Below, in pieces: positions 25,627 to 32,822 of a stretch of DNA of 32,822 nucleotides. Below the pieces are notes generated by a model. That model ran no database searches and was not told where the DNA came from. It was given only the letters and a program-made list of their open reading frames with translations. Every line of letters starts with the position of its first letter. Position 1 is the stretch's first letter. The translations under genes and the position numbers were made by a program. Source of the DNA: TC-15 sp034437275 (GTDB lineage Bacteria; Chloroflexota; Anaerolineae; Aggregatilineales; Aggregatilineaceae); NCBI GenBank assembly GCA_034437275.1, contig DAOTUD010000075.1, positions 1 to 32,822 of the forward strand, in the 5' to 3' direction.

Positions 25627-25644
25627 CTGGGATATCATTCCGCC

Positions 25645-26382
25645 TCATCGGACTGGCGTGCGGGACTCAAGGGCCGGGAACTCGATCGCGCCGCCCGGCA
25701 GTGCAGCGACTTGCTCAATGATCTGCACACCCATCTCCAGCCGGACGCCAAAGCGTGTGGCTCCCCGCCGGTACATCTCCACCATGGTCTCCAGCCCCCG
25801 AATACCACCGGCGGCTTTGATCGCAAGCGCATCCCCGATATGCGACCTGATCAGGGCAATATTCTCCAGGGTTGCGCCGGTCGGTGCCCATCCTGTGCCG
25901 GTCTTGACGTAGCTTGCCCCCGCTTCGATGCAGATGTCGCACGCCTTGCGCACCTGGTCATCGGTCAGGTAGTGGCATTCGATAATGGCTTTGACCGGGC
26001 GACCGTCCGCCACCTCAACCACGGCGCGCAGATCGTCCCGCACAGCATCGTATTGCGCCGAAAGCAGTTGGCCGATGTTGATAACGATATCTAATTCGCC
26101 ACACCCCAACTGCACCAGTTCGATGGCTTCGGCGACTTTGGTGGTCGTAGTTACCCCTCCCGACGGAAATCCGACAGCTCCCCCAATGATGATATCCGGG
26201 TCGTCATCCAGCAGTGTGCGCACCTGCGTCACCCACGATGGCAGCGGGTAAACCACCACGCAGCGATGCTGCCTGGCCTGCGCAACCAGCGACTGGATCT
26301 CCTCTTGGGTATGTGCTGCCTGAACAGCACTCAGTTCGATCATGCGTGCAATATCATAACTGGTTAGCTTCACGATGCTCAC
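25645..26382 (-). CDS. deoC: Deoxyribose-phosphate aldolase (DeoC family)
   Basis: This 245-aa class I aldolase normally splits 2-deoxyribose 5-phosphate into glyceraldehyde 3-phosphate and acetaldehyde through a lysine Schiff base. The catalytic triad residues are visible: Asp98 in GELDIVINIG, Lys160 in SYVKTGTGW and Lys189 in AIKAAGGIRG. Length is normal. The GTG start at 26382 overlaps the alcohol dehydrogenase stop as GTGA; a second GTG at 26373 has a better-spaced AGGTGA, so the true start may be there. Next to a sugar importer, a dehydrogenase and an FGGY kinase it should act in sugar catabolism rather than nucleoside salvage. Confidence 0.92.
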   Translation of the reverse strand: MSIVKLTSYDIARMIELSAVQAAHTQEEIQSLVAQARQHRCVVVYPLPSWVTQVRTLLDDDPDIIIGGAVGFPSGGVTTTTKVAEAIELVQLGCGELDIVINIGQLLSAQYDAVRDDLRAVVEVADGRPVKAIIECHYLTDDQVRKACDICIEAGASYVKTGTGWAPTGATLENIALIRSHIGDALAIKAAGGIRGLETMVEMYRRGATRFGVRLEMGVQIIEQVAALPGGAIEFPALESRTPVR

Positions 26383-27578
26383 CTTTCGAGAGCTAGGTGG
26401 AAAACGTTTTCCACATCAGCACGAGAGGCCGGGGGCCGGCTGCGCAGCATGCCGTCCGGGCCAAAGCTCACCTTGACCACGTCATTCGTGAGGGTTGGCA
26501 CCGCCGCGGCTTCGATTCCCACATCCGACAGGCGAATGGGCACGCCGATGCTGTCGAGGAAAGCCTCAAAGCGCTCGATGCCCTCCAGCGCCACCGCGTC
26601 GGCAGACCGCCCATTTGCCTGGACGCCAAACACCCTTTCGGCGAGCTGTGCATAGCGGTCAAGCCATGTACGGTAAAAGTGCTTCATCCAGGCGGGCATC
26701 ACAATCGTCAACGTGGCTCCGTGCGCCACGTCGAAATGGGCCGAAATCACATGCCCAAGCTGGTGCATGGGGGTCCAGCCATCGCCGGGCTGTGACCAGC
26801 CATTGAGCGCCACAATCGCTGCCCACTGCAGATGCCCCCGCGCGGTTACGTCATCTGGGTTTTTCAGCACTTTGGGTGCTTGGTCGAGCACGGTGAGCAT
26901 GACCCCCTCCTGAATGCGATTATTCAAAGGGGCGTCCTCGAAACCGGTAATGTAAAATTCCAGCACATGAGCGATCGTGTCCGCCGCCGAGCAGGCTGTC
27001 ACAAAAGGCGGCAGGCTGCAGGTGAGAGCGGGATCAACCACGGAGACTTTCGGGTACAGGCAGGGATGCCAGGTATAGGATTTTTCGGTGGTGACCTCGT
27101 TCGTAACAACCGCCGTCGGGTTCATCTCGCTGCCGGTCGCAGGCACCGTGGGGATCATCATGAGCGGCAGCGCCCGTTCAGGCGGTCGAGCCGAATGGGA
27201 ACCGTCGTGACGGCTGAACACCATATCCCATAGTTCCCCTTCATACAACATCCCGGCGGCGATCAACTTGGCAGCATCCATCGGGCTGCCACCGCCCAAT
27301 CCTATCACCAGATTCACCCCGGCGCGTTTGCCTGCCTCGACACCACGCGCCACTTCGCTCATTTTGGGGTTAGCCGAGACTTCGAAGAAAGGCACTACCT
27401 CAACCCCTGCAGCGGCTAACGACGCTTGCACCGTTTCAATTACATCGGCAATAAAATCATGCTCGCTGTAACTCACCAGCAGCGCTTTCTGGCCTAGTCC
27501 GCCAGCTGTAGCTCCCACTCGCTGGACTTCGCCCGCGCCGAAAACAATATGGACCGGATTATAGAATTCAAATTTCAT
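26379..27578 (-). CDS. Iron-containing alcohol dehydrogenase
   Basis: This 399-aa NAD(P)-dependent enzyme of the Fe-ADH family reduces aldehydes or oxidises alcohols in the cytoplasm. GGGSPMD at residues 95-101 binds the cofactor, and the metal ligands are Asp200 and His204 in ACSAADTIAH, His272 or His276 in MHQLGH, and His286 in DVAHGATL; the 14-residue step His272-His286 matches the family. A strong AAGGAGG precedes the ATG. Its stop overlaps the deoC start, so the two are translationally coupled. With DeoC, the simplest role is reduction of the aldehyde released by the aldolase, for example acetaldehyde to ethanol, regenerating NAD. Confidence 0.92.
   Translation of the reverse strand: MKFEFYNPVHIVFGAGEVQRVGATAGGLGQKALLVSYSEHDFIADVIETVQASLAAAGVEVVPFFEVSANPKMSEVARGVEAGKRAGVNLVIGLGGGSPMDAAKLIAAGMLYEGELWDMVFSRHDGSHSARPPERALPLMMIPTVPATGSEMNPTAVVTNEVTTEKSYTWHPCLYPKVSVVDPALTCSLPPFVTACSAADTIAHVLEFYITGFEDAPLNNRIQEGVMLTVLDQAPKVLKNPDDVTARGHLQWAAIVALNGWSQPGDGWTPMHQLGHVISAHFDVAHGATLTIVMPAWMKHFYRTWLDRYAQLAERVFGVQANGRSADAVALEGIERFEAFLDSIGVPIRLSDVGIEAAAVPTLTNDVVKVSFGPDGMLRSRPPASRADVENVFHLALER
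26397..26414. promoter_or_regulatory. Perfect 18-bp palindrome, LacI-type operator candidate
   Basis: GTGGAAAACGTTTTCCAC is a perfect palindrome with a central CpG. It lies in the last codons of the dehydrogenase gene, 15 bp upstream of the deoC start. The shape is that of LacI/GalR-family operators. It could be an internal control site or a small hairpin near the deoC ribosome site. Confidence 0.35.
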
Positions 27579-27613
27579 CGTACCGCCTCCTTAGTAGCCA
27601 CAAATGGTGGTAA

Positions 27614-28645
27614 TCAAGCGCCAGACATTCTCCGAGCCAGTACCGCCTGCCGCCATTTTGCTCGCCATACGCTAAGCCGTTCGGATTGCGAGAGTGCAAT
27701 GATGACCACACCCATTACCATCAGCACGCCCTTGATGATCAGGCTGTAGTAAAAGGGTGTGTCCAGCAGGGTCAGCCCATTGCCGATGACCATAATAAAC
27801 ACTGCGCCGATGATGGTACCCATCACATTCGGCTTGCCTATCTTGATCACCATTGCCCCCAGGAACACGGCGGTCAGGCCGTCCACAAAGTAGGTCCCCT
27901 GGTAGTTGGGCTGGCCGGATGTAAACGTGGCAACCAGCAGAATTCCACCGCCTGCCGCCATAACTGCCGATAGAATGAAGAAGCTATAGATGATCGCTTT
28001 CTCTTGAATACCCGCCTCCAGCGCGGCCTGACGATTCTCGCCCAGCGCGTACAGATATTGCCCCAGTTTGGTGTTGTTCTGGATAAAGCTGGCGATCAGG
28101 AATATCCCAAATACTAATAGCACCAGGATCGGAATCCCCGCGATCTTGTCGAATACGATTTGCTCGACGGTGGGATTCACCCGCGGCACGTAAATAGGGC
28201 CGCCCTTACCGATGTAGTACGCGGTAGATTTGACCAAGGTTGCGACCCCGATCGTGGCGATCAACGAGCGGAACTTGAAAACATTGATCAGAATGCCGCT
28301 CAGCAAGCCGAACAGCGCGCTCACCACCAGGGCTGCCCCGATCCCCACGCTCCAGGAGTAATCGTTGGTCACGCACCATGCGACCACCATGCTGGAAAGC
28401 GCAGCGATATCGGGAAACGTGACATCAAACTCGTCTGCCGCCACGATCCAGGTCAAGCCCAATACCAGTACGGCGTTGACTACCGAAGACCGCGCGATCT
28501 CCAACAAGTTGTCTACTTTGCGAAAGGTCGGCGATTTGTAGGAGAAGTACAGCATCATCAAGAGCAGAATCCAAAGGAACAGGTATTCGATGGAAAAGAC
28601 TTTGCGCAAAGCCCTTTGCAGAACGGAATAAGTTGTCTTAATCAT
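27614..28645 (-). CDS. ABC monosaccharide transporter permease, RbsC family (second copy)
   Basis: This 343-aa inner-membrane protein has about eight to ten hydrophobic segments beginning at residue 18 (YLFLWILLLMMLYF). The RbsC-family features are the LGLTWIVAADEFDVTFPDIAALSSMV segment and the YFVDGLTAVFLGAMVIKIGKPNVMGTIIGAV segment. It forms the channel of a CUT2-type importer. It follows the other RbsC-like gene by 29 bp and precedes the alcohol dehydrogenase by 35 bp. The two permeases clearly differ, so a heterodimer as in the AI-2 (LsrCD) and rhamnose (RhaPQ) importers is likely, rather than an RbsC homodimer. Confidence 0.9.
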   Translation of the reverse strand: MIKTTYSVLQRALRKVFSIEYLFLWILLLMMLYFSYKSPTFRKVDNLLEIARSSVVNAVLVLGLTWIVAADEFDVTFPDIAALSSMVVAWCVTNDYSWSVGIGAALVVSALFGLLSGILINVFKFRSLIATIGVATLVKSTAYYIGKGGPIYVPRVNPTVEQIVFDKIAGIPILVLLVFGIFLIASFIQNNTKLGQYLYALGENRQAALEAGIQEKAIIYSFFILSAVMAAGGGILLVATFTSGQPNYQGTYFVDGLTAVFLGAMVIKIGKPNVMGTIIGAVFIMVIGNGLTLLDTPFYYSLIIKGVLMVMGVVIIALSQSERLSVWRAKWRQAVLARRMSGA

Positions 28646-28674
28646 AAGTCTGTCCTATCAACGCGAATCGGTGT

Positions 28675-29733
28675 TCAGTCGGTGCCAGATCCAGACGTGG
28701 TGCTAGCAGTGGGCATGGCTTCGGATTCGGACGTCATGCCAGGCTTAAACAGGATCCTACTCAACTGGCGCCATCTTTCCCCCTGGAACTCAATGCGTGA
28801 GATGATGATAGAGACAATCAGTGTGAGGCCGACGATCAGGTCCATCGTGTAGAAGCGCGCGCTGAGCAGGGTGAAACCATTCTGCATGATCGAGATCAGG
28901 AATGACCCCAGGAACGTGCCCAGGACGGTCGGCTTTCTGAAGACCGAGATACCTACAAACACTGAGGCATAGGCTGGCATCAACAGCACTAGCCCGCCTT
29001 TGACATTGCCGTTGCCCTGCGCTGCGGTCCTGATCATGTTGCCATACGAAGCAAACACCGTGCACAATACAAAGGCCGTGATGACGTAGAGATTGATCCG
29101 GATCCCGGAGAACCGTGCAGCTACCTCGTTGCTGCCCGTCGCGTAGAATCCTCGCCCGAACCGGGTGCGATGCAGCACGATGTATCCCAGGACGTACAGG
29201 ACTGCCATATAGATGATGGGATATGAAATACCACGCCACTTGGCATCGCTGAAATCGATGATGCCGGAACTGAAGAAGTTTTTGTAGATGTAGTTGCCGT
29301 CGCTGTAGAGATAAGCCATACCCCAGGCTACCGACCCAATGCCGATGGTGGCGATCATATCCGGCAGTTTGAATACCCCGACTGCCACACCATCGATCAG
29401 CCCGAAGGCCAGCCCCCCGAGCAGGCCCATCAAGATGCTGGTCAGCGGCGAATACCCCTCGCCGATGAAATAGCTCATCGTCATGGCGGCAAAGCAGCTC
29501 ACAAAATGGAACGACATATCGGCGTAGCCGACCGCGATCACAAAGGTGAGCCCCAGCGAGACAATCGCAAGATTTGCCAGGTTCTTGAAAGCACGCAGGA
29601 AATTAGTTTCCGTCAGGAAGTATTCGGAGCGCGATGAGAAGTAAGCCATTACCGCCGCCAGAATCAGCAAAAACAGAACGCTGGAAAGCGTCTCTCGCCG
29701 CAGACGGAAGCCTTTACGCACGATCGTTGCCAT
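28675..29733 (-). CDS. ABC monosaccharide transporter permease, RbsC family (first copy)
   Basis: This 352-aa inner-membrane protein is the other channel subunit of the CUT2 importer. It shows the family segments LAIVSLGLTFVIAVGYADMSFHFV near residues 53-76 and the later LVLLMPAYASVFVGISVFRKPTVLGTFLGSFL, with about eight to ten hydrophobic stretches. A polar, Ser/Thr-rich C-terminal tail (MTSESEAMPTASTTSGSGTD) is unusual. Its ATG lies 20 bp inside the end of the RbsA-like gene, so translation is coupled. The pair of distinct permeases argues against a simple ribose system. Confidence 0.9.
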   Translation of the reverse strand: MATIVRKGFRLRRETLSSVLFLLILAAVMAYFSSRSEYFLTETNFLRAFKNLANLAIVSLGLTFVIAVGYADMSFHFVSCFAAMTMSYFIGEGYSPLTSILMGLLGGLAFGLIDGVAVGVFKLPDMIATIGIGSVAWGMAYLYSDGNYIYKNFFSSGIIDFSDAKWRGISYPIIYMAVLYVLGYIVLHRTRFGRGFYATGSNEVAARFSGIRINLYVITAFVLCTVFASYGNMIRTAAQGNGNVKGGLVLLMPAYASVFVGISVFRKPTVLGTFLGSFLISIMQNGFTLLSARFYTMDLIVGLTLIVSIIISRIEFQGERWRQLSRILFKPGMTSESEAMPTASTTSGSGTD

Positions 29734-31237
29734 TAGTACCTCCCGTCAGACCGAAGACCAGTAGCTCGTCCAATTTCGTTTCATTCACCGGCTTGTTGAG
29801 CACCATGCGCCCCTCGTATAGCACAATTGCCCGGTCACAAATCCCGTAGACTTCTTCGCAATCGGATGATACCACGATCAAGCCTTTTTCTTGCGACAGA
29901 TCGCGTATCTGGTGATAGATGCCCGATTTGGCCCCGACATCGACGCCGACGGTTGGTTCCTCAAAAATATAGACGCTGGAGTTGGAATACATTCCTTTGC
30001 CGATCACGACTTTCTGCTGGTTACCACCACTCAGCAACGAGACAGTCTCGCGAATGTCGGGGGTTTTGATGTTGAGGGTATCGACTATCTGCCTCACATC
30101 GCGTCGCTCGTTCCACCATTTCACCAAGCCAAACGGCCATGTGATATTCGTCAGGTTGGCCAGTGTGGTATTGAAAGCCACTGACTCGTCCAGGATTTGC
30201 CCTTCAGTGCGTCGGTCGCCGGGGATCAAAAAGATGCCGTGTTTGATCGCCATGCTCGGCGAGCGCGGCGTGATATCGCGTCCCTTGAGCAGAACGCGCC
30301 CGCTGGAGGCGCGCGATATGCCAAAGATGGCCTTGCACAGTTCGTCAAAGCCCGACCCAACCAGGCCAAAGATGCCGATAATCTCGCCCTGGCGCACGTC
30401 AAAATTGATGTCATAAAAAGCCTTATCAAGGGTGAATCCTTCCACGCTCATGATAATCTCGCCGGGGGTGCCGCCCTTGACCGGATAGACACGGCTGAGT
30501 TTTTCACCTACCATCAATTCGGCAATTGCGCTTGTTTCAATCGAGGTTTCTACATCATATGTGCCGACGGCTTTGCCATCGCGCAGCACGGTGAAACGGT
30601 CGGCCACCTGAAAGACTTCTTCCAGACGATGGGTAATGTAGATAATGGAGACGCCTGCCGCCTTCAAAATCTCGATCTGGTCGAACAGGATTTTGATCTC
30701 GCGCCCGGTCAGGATCGAAGTTGGCTCATCCAGCACCAGAATCGAGGCATTCTCGACCGCCAGTGCGCGCAGCACAGCAATGATCTCTTTCTCAACAGTT
30801 TCTAATCGGCTTACTGGCCTGGTGAGGTCAATCGAAAACGGGTAGCGGTTCAGAAGCTCCCGGGCGCGTTTGTGCAGTTCGCGCCGATTGATGCGCGAGA
30901 ATACCGACCGGGTGCGCGTCTCGGACCCTAGAAAGATATTCTCGTACCCCGTGAAAGAGGGGATCATCTGGGGGTCCTGGTAGACGGTGGCGATCCCGTT
31001 GACGCGCGCATCGCTGGGATTGTTGATCTCGACCGGTTCGCCCTTTATCAGAATCTCGCCCGCGTCTTTGCGATAGCTGCCAGACAGAATCTTGATGAGG
31101 GTCGATTTGCCAGCCCCGTTAATGCCCAACAAGGCATGGACTTCACCAGGACGCAGGTCAAAATCTACCCCATCTAGCGCAACCACGCTGGGAAATCGTT
31201 TGACAATCCCCCTCATAACAAGACTAAATTCTTCCAT
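29714..31237 (-). CDS. ABC monosaccharide transporter ATPase, RbsA family (two cassettes)
   Basis: This 507-aa cytoplasmic ATPase has two fused nucleotide-binding domains, as in all CUT2 importers. The first has Walker A GINGAGKST at residues 38-46 and Walker B SILVLDEPT. The second has a degenerate Walker A (GLVGSGFDEL), signature LSGGNQQKVVIGKG and Walker B-like VYIFEEPTVGVDVG, as in RbsA and XylG. I chose ATG 31237, where GAGGA lies six to seven bases upstream; the longer frame to 31294 has no ribosome site. It follows the binding-protein gene after an intergenic hairpin and overlaps the first permease gene. Confidence 0.95.
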   Translation of the reverse strand: MEEFSLVMRGIVKRFPSVVALDGVDFDLRPGEVHALLGINGAGKSTLIKILSGSYRKDAGEILIKGEPVEINNPSDARVNGIATVYQDPQMIPSFTGYENIFLGSETRTRSVFSRINRRELHKRARELLNRYPFSIDLTRPVSRLETVEKEIIAVLRALAVENASILVLDEPTSILTGREIKILFDQIEILKAAGVSIIYITHRLEEVFQVADRFTVLRDGKAVGTYDVETSIETSAIAELMVGEKLSRVYPVKGGTPGEIIMSVEGFTLDKAFYDINFDVRQGEIIGIFGLVGSGFDELCKAIFGISRASSGRVLLKGRDITPRSPSMAIKHGIFLIPGDRRTEGQILDESVAFNTTLANLTNITWPFGLVKWWNERRDVRQIVDTLNIKTPDIRETVSLLSGGNQQKVVIGKGMYSNSSVYIFEEPTVGVDVGAKSGIYHQIRDLSQEKGLIVVSSDCEEVYGICDRAIVLYEGRMVLNKPVNETKLDELLVFGLTGGTNGNDRA

Positions 31238-31279
31238 AAAAAATCCTCTTTCAATCCGCGTCATGAGCAGTACAAGCGA

Positions 31280-31312
31280 AGGTGTCGCTGCCAAGGGTTG
31301 ACAACGACACCT
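31280..31312 (-). other. Intercistronic mRNA hairpin between rbsB-like and rbsA-like genes
   Basis: In the minus-strand transcript AGGTGTCGTTGTCAA pairs with TTGGCAGCGACACCT over 15 bp, including two G-U pairs, with a CCC loop. No U-run follows, so it is not a simple terminator. Such stems between binding-protein and membrane-component genes protect the upstream mRNA or allow partial termination, giving more binding protein than ATPase. Confidence 0.7.
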
Positions 31313-31330
31313 CGTAACTGCATTGTACGC

Positions 31331-32329
31331 TTACTTCACCGGCTGCCAGCCGAGCTTGACTTCCATACCCGGCATGTCATAATCCACAGGATTCAGGTCA
31401 TCTGGAACGGCATCCAGGGTATCTTTATCCACTGCGTAGACAGGGGCTACCACAAAGCGCGGTACTTTGTCGCCGTTGAGGTAGTCCTGCGCGTACATGG
31501 CCCCCATATAGCTCATCCAGTAGATGCTCTGAGCCATCGTGAGTTTGAACGCGCCGCCGCTCTGAATCTGCTCGAAGGCACGTTCGCCACCGTCAATACC
31601 CGTGAAGATGATCTCCTGAGCACGTCCGGCTTCACGCGCGGCCAGGTCGCCTTCCATCGCGGCCCCATCCCATGAGCACCAGATCGCGTCTAGTGATCCG
31701 GGTGGGTTGGCCGTCAGCATGTTCTCGATAGCCTGGCGTGGTGTGACGGCTCCGGTCGCGTCGTAGGCCCAATACTCGACCTCGATGCCCGGATAGTTCT
31801 GCAGCACGTAGCGTGCGCCCAGCTCGCGGAGGTCCCAGGTCTCGTTATTGGGCAGACCGATCATCCCAACACGTCCCTCGCCACCGATCTGTTGGGCGAT
31901 GTATTCCATGGTGTACATGCCCATGCCGTAGTTGTTGGATGCGATGGAGGTGGTCGCTGCCACGCCCGCAATGTAGCAGTCCGCCAGGAAGACAGGAATG
32001 CCGGCGTCAATGGCCTGATTAACTGCCTGGGTGATACCCACTGGATCGGAGCAGGTTACAAACAGTGCATCGGGGTCAGCCTGGATGAAGGCTTTGATTT
32101 GCTCGGACTGTAGCTTAGGATCATAGTTCGCATTGGCAAAGGTCGCTTCCCACCCAAGCTCGTCAAACGCAGTTTTGTAACCCTGGGTGAAACGTTGGCC
32201 TGATTCATTTTCCTGCCAGCCCAGCGACACTGCAACTTCGACATCGTTCTGAGCATCAGCAGGCATCAAACCAATCAGATTCACCGCAACCAAAACGACG
32301 ACCAGTAAACGAGTAATGATTTTATTCAC
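31331..32329 (-). CDS. ABC monosaccharide transporter, periplasmic-binding protein, RbsB-like
   Basis: This 332-aa protein of the PBP type I (LacI-like) fold binds a sugar outside the membrane for the importer encoded just downstream. The signal peptide VNKIITRLLVVVLVAVNLIG ends near ADA-QN (residue 27). The mature part begins VEVAVSLGWQENESGQRFTQGYKTAFDELG and contains the family turns FIQADPDALFVTCSDPVGITQAV and AIDAGIPVFLADC. I chose GTG 32329, with AGGAG eight bases upstream; the longer frame to 32455 has no family similarity and no ribosome site. It is the first gene of the minus-strand operon and lies about 130 bp from an operator-like repeat. Confidence 0.93.
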   Translation of the reverse strand: MNKIITRLLVVVLVAVNLIGLMPADAQNDVEVAVSLGWQENESGQRFTQGYKTAFDELGWEATFANANYDPKLQSEQIKAFIQADPDALFVTCSDPVGITQAVNQAIDAGIPVFLADCYIAGVAATTSIASNNYGMGMYTMEYIAQQIGGEGRVGMIGLPNNETWDLRELGARYVLQNYPGIEVEYWAYDATGAVTPRQAIENMLTANPPGSLDAIWCSWDGAAMEGDLAAREAGRAQEIIFTGIDGGERAFEQIQSGGAFKLTMAQSIYWMSYMGAMYAQDYLNGDKVPRFVVAPVYAVDKDTLDAVPDDLNPVDYDMPGMEVKLGWQPVK

Positions 32330-32784
32330 TTTTTTCGCTCCTGAATTGCTAATTTTCGCGGAAATAATAGAGGAAACGGTGCAAGGTCGTGATCGGCCTC
32401 CTTTCATCTTGTGGGCACAATGTGCTGAGTCGCGCAATGCTCTGATGAAGTGCATCCTTTATGTCATAATGTACGGACATCATAACATGGAATATCCGGT
32501 GATTTCTAGACATTTTCTAGGTGCGCGTGACATTTGGCTGTCTAAGAGGTGACGTTTGTCAATCGGATTTATGGACGCGCGCGGCACGGTTCAGTGCCCC
32601 CCGTACTCTCGGAAAATTAGTGCCGCAGCCGTTTTTCCCCCTATGTAGCATCACAGTAGTCTTCATGGCCGATGCCGCCCAATCTGATTGTATAGGGTGT
32701 GGCTACTTTGCGTTTTGAAAAGGGTTGAAAGACAGAGGAAAACTCGCGACGATAGAGTTAGGCCAAAATCGTCAAGGAGGATTC
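32330..32784. other. Intergenic region upstream of the rbs-type operon
   Basis: This 455-bp region separates the minus-strand sugar operon from a plus-strand gene at the window edge. It holds the operator-like repeat at 32461-32488 and the left arm of the inverted repeat at 32722-32734. No clear promoter pair was found on either strand; TTGACA at 32557-32562 (minus) lacks a -10 partner. Confidence 0.5.
32461..32488. promoter_or_regulatory. Operator-like inverted repeat upstream of rbsB-like gene
   Basis: Two 12-bp arms, ATGTCATAATGT and ACATCATAACAT, with a 4-bp spacer match at 10 of 12 pairs. The site lies about 130 bp upstream of the binding-protein GTG. Its TCATAATG core (32464-32471) is the same as in the gntR promoter repeat, so the GntR protein may bind both. 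Confidence 0.45.
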
Positions 32785-32798
32785 ATGTCTTTCAACCC
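32722..32798. repeat. 13-bp inverted repeat spanning a start codon
   Basis: GGGTTGAAAGACA (32722-32734) and TGTCTTTCAACCC (32786-32798) are perfectly complementary and 51 bp apart. The right arm covers the second and third base of the ATG of the edge gene and its first codons. Confidence 0.7.
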
Positions 32799-32822
32799 CA
32801 GTATAGCGGAAAATATACGAAC
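32785..32822 (+). CDS. Start of an unidentified gene cut by the window edge
   Basis: Only the first 12 codons (MSFNPSIAENIR) are present. A strong ribosome site AAGGAGG lies four to five bases before the ATG, which makes a real gene likely. The start region can pair with an upstream arm, so translation might be controlled by RNA structure or the gene may belong to an insertion sequence with such a guard. The product cannot be identified. Confidence 0.5.
   Translation, partial: MSFNPSIAENIR

Noticed and set aside
23134..32329. Autoinducer-2 (Lsr) uptake operon
   Set aside because: Twin permeases, aldolase and FGGY kinase recall lsrACDBFGK, but the aldolase is DeoC type with its own triad, and LsrG and LsrR types are absent; GntR and Fe-ADH do not fit.
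32330..32455. Longer N-terminus of the RbsB-like protein from ATG 32455
   Set aside because: It would place 42 polar residues before the signal peptide; AGGAG and GTG at 32329 fit better.
32557..32562. Perfect TTGACA -35 box on the minus strand
   Set aside because: No -10-like hexamer occurs 16-18 bases downstream.
32722..32798. CRISPR repeat pair
   Set aside because: The two copies are inverted, only 13 bp long, and no third unit or regular spacing is seen.

Overview
The window looks like a chromosomal segment of a heterotrophic, carbohydrate-degrading bacterium. I favour a Chloroflexota (Anaerolineae-like) host from the mix of MalEFG-type and RbsABC-type sugar importers, GH38 and GH31 glycosidases, several uroporphyrinogen-decarboxylase-family (URO-D) proteins and a decayed TPR protein. 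That placement is an inference from gene content; no rRNA or marker gene is present.

Layout. (1) 1-1316, plus strand: the C-terminal part of an aminotransferase and an SDR oxidoreductase, closed by a terminator hairpin at 1350-1383. (2) 1414-16733: a divergent glycan-use locus. The minus arm is GH38 alpha-mannosidase, a URO-D-family protein and a Tat-type sugar-binding protein. The plus arm is a very large MalF-type permease, a MalG-type permease, two more URO-D-family proteins, a GH31 alpha-xylosidase-like enzyme and a phosphomannose-isomerase-like cupin. The 0.9 kb divergent region holds promoter-like sites, a LacI-type half-palindrome and a relic of an IS5-type transposase. No ATPase for this importer is present. 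(3) 16734-22162: a low-content, decayed stretch. It holds a broken TPR gene, an orphan secreted protein, a MobB-MoeA fusion and a 1.04 kb IS element with recognisable ends and a split transposase. (4) 22191-32329, minus strand: a second sugar locus, in transcription order RbsB-like binding protein, RbsA-like ATPase, two different RbsC-like permeases, iron-type alcohol dehydrogenase, DeoC-type aldolase, GntR/UTRA regulator with its own promoter, FGGY kinase and an aldose-epimerase-like protein. (5) The right edge starts a plus-strand gene whose start codon lies in a 13-bp inverted repeat.

How it works together (inference). Locus 2 would import oligosaccharides, trim alpha-mannosyl and alpha-xylosyl residues and isomerise products; the URO-D-family proteins may act on methylated or otherwise modified compounds. 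Locus 3 would import a monosaccharide, phosphorylate it with the FGGY kinase, cleave it with the DeoC-type aldolase and reduce the aldehyde product with the alcohol dehydrogenase. A shared 8-bp core in the gntR promoter and upstream of rbsB suggests GntR control of the whole set.
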